Part shown: in pieces, positions 5,315-6,954 of the stretch
Layout of the letters: each line of letters begins with the position of its first letter
Numbering within the stretch: position 1 is the stretch's first letter
NCBI GenBank assembly: GCA_004356175.1
Contig: SMXV01000078.1
Coordinates: forward strand, 1 to 6,954
Reading direction: 5' to 3'
Origin: Acidobacteriota bacterium
Lineage (GTDB): Bacteria; Actinomycetota; Acidimicrobiia; Spongiisociales; UBA5794
Length of the DNA stretch: 6,954 bases
The notes under the pieces: model-generated
Seen by the model: only the letters and a program-made list of their open reading frames with translations
Told to the model about the DNA's origin: nothing
The model's database searches: none
Position numbers and translations under genes: made by a program

Positions 5315-5754
5315 TGCAACTCCATCACCTGCGACCCGCACCGGGATCAAAGAAGCGCAAGATTCGTGTTGGACGAGGCGAGGCTGGCCGAAGAGGTAAG
5401 ACCGCCGGACGTGGGACAAAGGGTCTGAAGGCTCGAAGCAAGGTTCGCCAAGGATTTGAGGGCGGTCAGACGCCCCTTCAGCGTCGTATTCCGAAACTCA
5501 AGGGTTTCAAGAATCCGAACAGAGTCGAGTTCACCGTGGTCAATGTCGAGCGTCTCTCGGAGTTCAAGGCTGGATCCGTCATCGGTCCTGACGATCTTCG
5601 CAGTGCTGGCATTGCCAAACATCGTGGCAAGATCAAGGTGCTTGGTGAAGGCGAGCTCTCCGTCAAATTGACGGTGCAAGCGCACGCATTTTCCATGAGC
5701 GCCGTCGAAAAGATTGAGTCTGCTGGCGGTTCAATCGAAGTGATTGACAAGTAG
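5314..5754 (+). CDS. rplO: 50S ribosomal protein L15
   Basis: L15 is a late-binding large-subunit protein whose long basic arm threads into 23S rRNA. The 146 residues are typical. The start MQLHHLRPAPGSKKRK leads into the Gly/Arg/Lys arm with VGRGEAGRRGKTAGRGTKG (19-37) and FEGGQTPLQRRIPKLKGFK (48-66). The globular C-terminal half includes KIKVLGEGELSVKLTVQAHAF (106-126) and ends IESAGGSIEVIDK. The RGEAG form of the arm resembles actinobacterial L15. GAGGA (5303-5307) lies 6 bases before the start. It is the last ribosomal gene before the only sizeable gap in the window. Confidence 0.98.
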   Translation: MQLHHLRPAPGSKKRKIRVGRGEAGRRGKTAGRGTKGLKARSKVRQGFEGGQTPLQRRIPKLKGFKNPNRVEFTVVNVERLSEFKAGSVIGPDDLRSAGIAKHRGKIKVLGEGELSVKLTVQAHAFSMSAVEKIESAGGSIEVIDK

Positions 5755-5760
5755 GTGGCA

Positions 5761-5865
5761 ATGTTTGGCCACGCGCGGTGTTCTCGTTCCCGTAGGAATA
5801 CCGTAGTCTGCACGTTGGCAGACAGCCTCGCAGATCAACACCTTTCAACCAGTACCACCAACTGA
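5761..5865 (+). CDS. Candidate 34-residue small reading frame (possible leader or bridging peptide)
   Basis: ATG 5761 begins 6 bases after the rplO stop, preceded by AGGTGG at 5753-5758, whose AGG ends 5 bases before the ATG. The frame runs 34 codons to TGA 5863-5865, ending 13 bases before the secY start, so it spans almost the whole gap. A GTG at 5755 is in the same frame. The peptide begins MFGHARCSRSRR, has two Cys (residues 7 and 17), and ends with a Ser/Thr-rich HLSTSTTN. It resembles no family I know and has no membrane segment. If translated, it would carry ribosomes from rplO almost to secY. A frame of this size could easily occur by chance, so this is a candidate only. Confidence 0.25.
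   Translation: MFGHARCSRSRRNTVVCTLADSLADQHLSTSTTN
5790..5806 (+). repeat. CCGTAG direct repeat, 11-bp period
   Basis: CCGTAG occurs at 5790-5795 and 5801-5806, separated by GAATA. The 11-bp period is about one helical turn, as in tandem protein-binding half-sites. The first copy overlaps a small TTCC-CGTA-GGAA hairpin (5787-5798). The second copy's final G is the first base of the inverted repeat that follows. Function is unknown and chance is possible. Confidence 0.35.
5806..5823 (+). repeat. Perfect 6-bp inverted repeat upstream of secY
   Basis: GTCTGC (5806-5811) and GCAGAC (5818-5823) are perfect reverse complements around a 6-base loop, ACGTTG. As RNA this is a small hairpin about 55 bases before the secY start. 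No U-run follows, so it is not a standard terminator. It could mark an RNA processing site, a pause or an operator, or be chance. Confidence 0.45.
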
Positions 5866-5869
5866 CACC

Positions 5870-5873
5870 AGGA
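5870..5873 (+). promoter_or_regulatory. Ribosome binding site for secY
   Basis: AGGA ends 5 bases before ATG 5879. It is modest in strength but well spaced. Upstream in this frame there is no ATG or GTG before the stop at 5804-5806, so ATG 5879 is well supported as the start. Confidence 0.65.
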
Positions 5874-5878
5874 ACCAC

Positions 5879-6954
5879 ATGCTTACCGCCTTCAGGAACG
5901 CCTTCCGAATTCGCGACCTGCGCAACAAGATCCTTTTCACCCTGTTCATTTTTGCGCTCTACAGACTTGGTGCAACGATTCCCGTGCCGGGAGTCGACCT
6001 CCTGGCCGTGCGAGATTTTGCGGATCAGGCAGAACAGTCGGGTTTCGTTGGCTTGCTGAACTTGTTCTCCGGTGGTGCCCTAACTCAGCTCTCAATCTTT
6101 GCACTCGGCATCATGCCGTACATCACCGCGTCAATCATCCTCCAGCTCCTCACCGTTGTGATTCCGAAGCTGCAAGCCCTCCAGGAGGAGGGCGAGCATG
6201 GCCGTAAAATCATCACGCAGTGGACCCGCTATGCAACCGTGATTCTCGCGTTGCTCCAGTCGACCGGGTTCGCGTATCTGTTTCACAGCGGGCAGTTCAC
6301 CGGTGGCGTCGACCTCATCCCGAATTTCACTCCCCGTAACGTTGTGATCATCGTTGTGACGATGACGGCTGGTACTGCGCTGCTCATGTGGATGGGCGAG
6401 CTCATCACACAGCGTGGCATCGGGAACGGCATGTCGTTGCTGATCTTTGTATCGATCATCAGTCAGATTCCGAGCCAGCTTGCGATCCTGAATGCAAACT
6501 CGCAGTCGTACCAGTTCATCATCATTCTCGGCACGATGCTTGCACTGACCGTCGGAATTATCTTCATCGAACAGGGTCAGCGACGAATACCTGTGCAGTT
6601 CTCGAAACGTGTGCGCGGGCGAAAGGTGATGGGCGGTCAGTCGACCTATATCCCTCTTAAGGTGAATATGGCTGGAGTGATTCCGGTCATCTTCGCAACT
6701 TCGATCATGTACTTCCCTGCGCTGCTCTCTTCAGCACTTCCGTCAACCGGATGGGGTGCAAGTATCCGCAACTGGATAGACCAGAACATGCTTTCGACGT
6801 CCGGTATAGGGTTCTCGCCGAGCCTCTGGTACATCTTCTTGCTTGCGTTCCTCGTTGTGTTCTTCACATACTTCTATACCGCAATCCAATTCGACCCCGA
6901 GCGTCAGGCCGACATGATCCAACGCCAGGGTGGTTTCATTCCTGGGATTCGACC
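5879..6954 (+). CDS. secY: Preprotein translocase subunit SecY (3' end outside window)
   Basis: SecY is the membrane channel that, with SecE and SecG, moves unfolded proteins across or into the inner membrane, driven by SecA or by docked ribosomes. The frame runs 358 codons to the window edge; about 70-80 residues are missing from a usual 430-440. MLTAFRNAFRIRDLRNK leads into membrane span 1 (about 18-36). NLFSGGALTQ (61-70) is the plug region, and LSIFALGIMPYITASIILQL (71-90) is SecY signature 1. GELITQRGIGNGMSLLIF (173-190) is signature 2. The cytosolic loop FSKRVRGRKVMGGQSTYIPLK (from 241) and later spans near 265-285 and 316-335 follow. The last complete codon is the Arg of GGFIPGIR, apparently the loop arginine that SecA function needs in E. 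coli. In many bacteria adk and map follow, but they are not visible here. Confidence 0.98.
   Translation, partial: MLTAFRNAFRIRDLRNKILFTLFIFALYRLGATIPVPGVDLLAVRDFADQAEQSGFVGLLNLFSGGALTQLSIFALGIMPYITASIILQLLTVVIPKLQALQEEGEHGRKIITQWTRYATVILALLQSTGFAYLFHSGQFTGGVDLIPNFTPRNVVIIVVTMTAGTALLMWMGELITQRGIGNGMSLLIFVSIISQIPSQLAILNANSQSYQFIIILGTMLALTVGIIFIEQGQRRIPVQFSKRVRGRKVMGGQSTYIPLKVNMAGVIPVIFATSIMYFPALLSSALPSTGWGASIRNWIDQNMLSTSGIGFSPSLWYIFLLAFLVVFFTYFYTAIQFDPERQADMIQRQGGFIPGIR

Larger units (their letters stand above)
5755..5878 (+). other. 124-base intergenic region between rplO and secY
   Basis: This is the only non-coding stretch over 9 bases in the window. It separates the ribosomal genes from the translocase gene. 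It holds a candidate 34-codon frame, a perfect 6-bp inverted repeat and a CCGTAG direct repeat, each listed separately. No T-run follows the inverted repeat, so I see no intrinsic terminator. I could not find a convincing sigma-70 type promoter pair. secY is therefore probably still read from the upstream transcript, though a weak or unusual promoter cannot be excluded. Confidence 0.7.

Noticed and set aside
5744..5749. Perfect TTGACA -35 box at the end of rplO as a secY promoter
   Set aside because: The hexamer 17 bases downstream is GGCCAC, and no TATAAT-like box occurs at allowed spacing. The TTGACA encodes conserved-looking Ile-Asp-Lys codons of L15.
5806..5823. Intrinsic terminator between rplO and secY
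   Set aside because: The hairpin stem is only 6 bp and no T-run follows, so termination is unlikely and secY is probably cotranscribed.
1..6954. A novel defence, mobile or biosynthetic system
   Set aside because: Every gene is accounted for by a universally conserved ribosomal or translocase family in canonical order, with no insertions.

Overview
The window is one uninterrupted stretch of the bacterial S10-spc ribosomal protein gene cluster, all on the + strand. In order it holds rpsC (5' end cut off), rplP, rpmC, rpsQ, rplN, rplX, rplE, rpsN, rpsH, rplF, rplR, rpsE, rpmD, rplO and secY (3' end cut off). I see no tRNA, rRNA, mobile element, CRISPR array, prophage or accessory cargo.

The organism is most likely an actinobacterium (Actinomycetota). 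The S3 core, the start of L15 (RVGRGEAG followed by GKTAGRGTKG), the extended S3 tail, the Arg/Gly-rich S5 head and the SecY N-terminus (MLTAFRNAFR) all resemble that phylum as I remember it. GC is moderate, in the mid-50s percent judged by eye on a few lines. That is low for classical high-GC actinobacteria and could fit a lineage such as Acidimicrobiia, but this finer placement is a guess. The S14 gene is the long zinc-independent form, whereas the better-known actinobacteria carry the short zinc form at this locus.

Layout: positions 1-1564 are the end of the S10 operon and 1561-5754 are the spc ribosomal genes. The two blocks are fused without a break, because rpsQ and rplN overlap by 4 bases. 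Of the 14 gene junctions, eight are 1- or 4-base overlaps, one is exact abutment and four are gaps of 1-9 bases. The gene products should therefore be made by translational coupling from one long transcript. The only real gap is the 124 bases between rplO and secY, where ribosome genes give way to the membrane protein translocase. It contains a candidate 34-codon small reading frame with a plausible ribosome binding site, a perfect 6-bp inverted repeat and a short direct repeat.

The products work together. S3, S5, S8, S14 and S17 are small-subunit proteins. L5, L6, L14, L15, L16, L18, L24, L29 and L30 are large-subunit proteins. SecY is the channel through which ribosomes insert membrane proteins. 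This is core housekeeping DNA, and I found no new system. The items worth a second look are the rplO-secY gap, the S14 type, and the low-complexity extensions of S3 (acidic tail) and S5 (basic head), both of which contain internal repeats.
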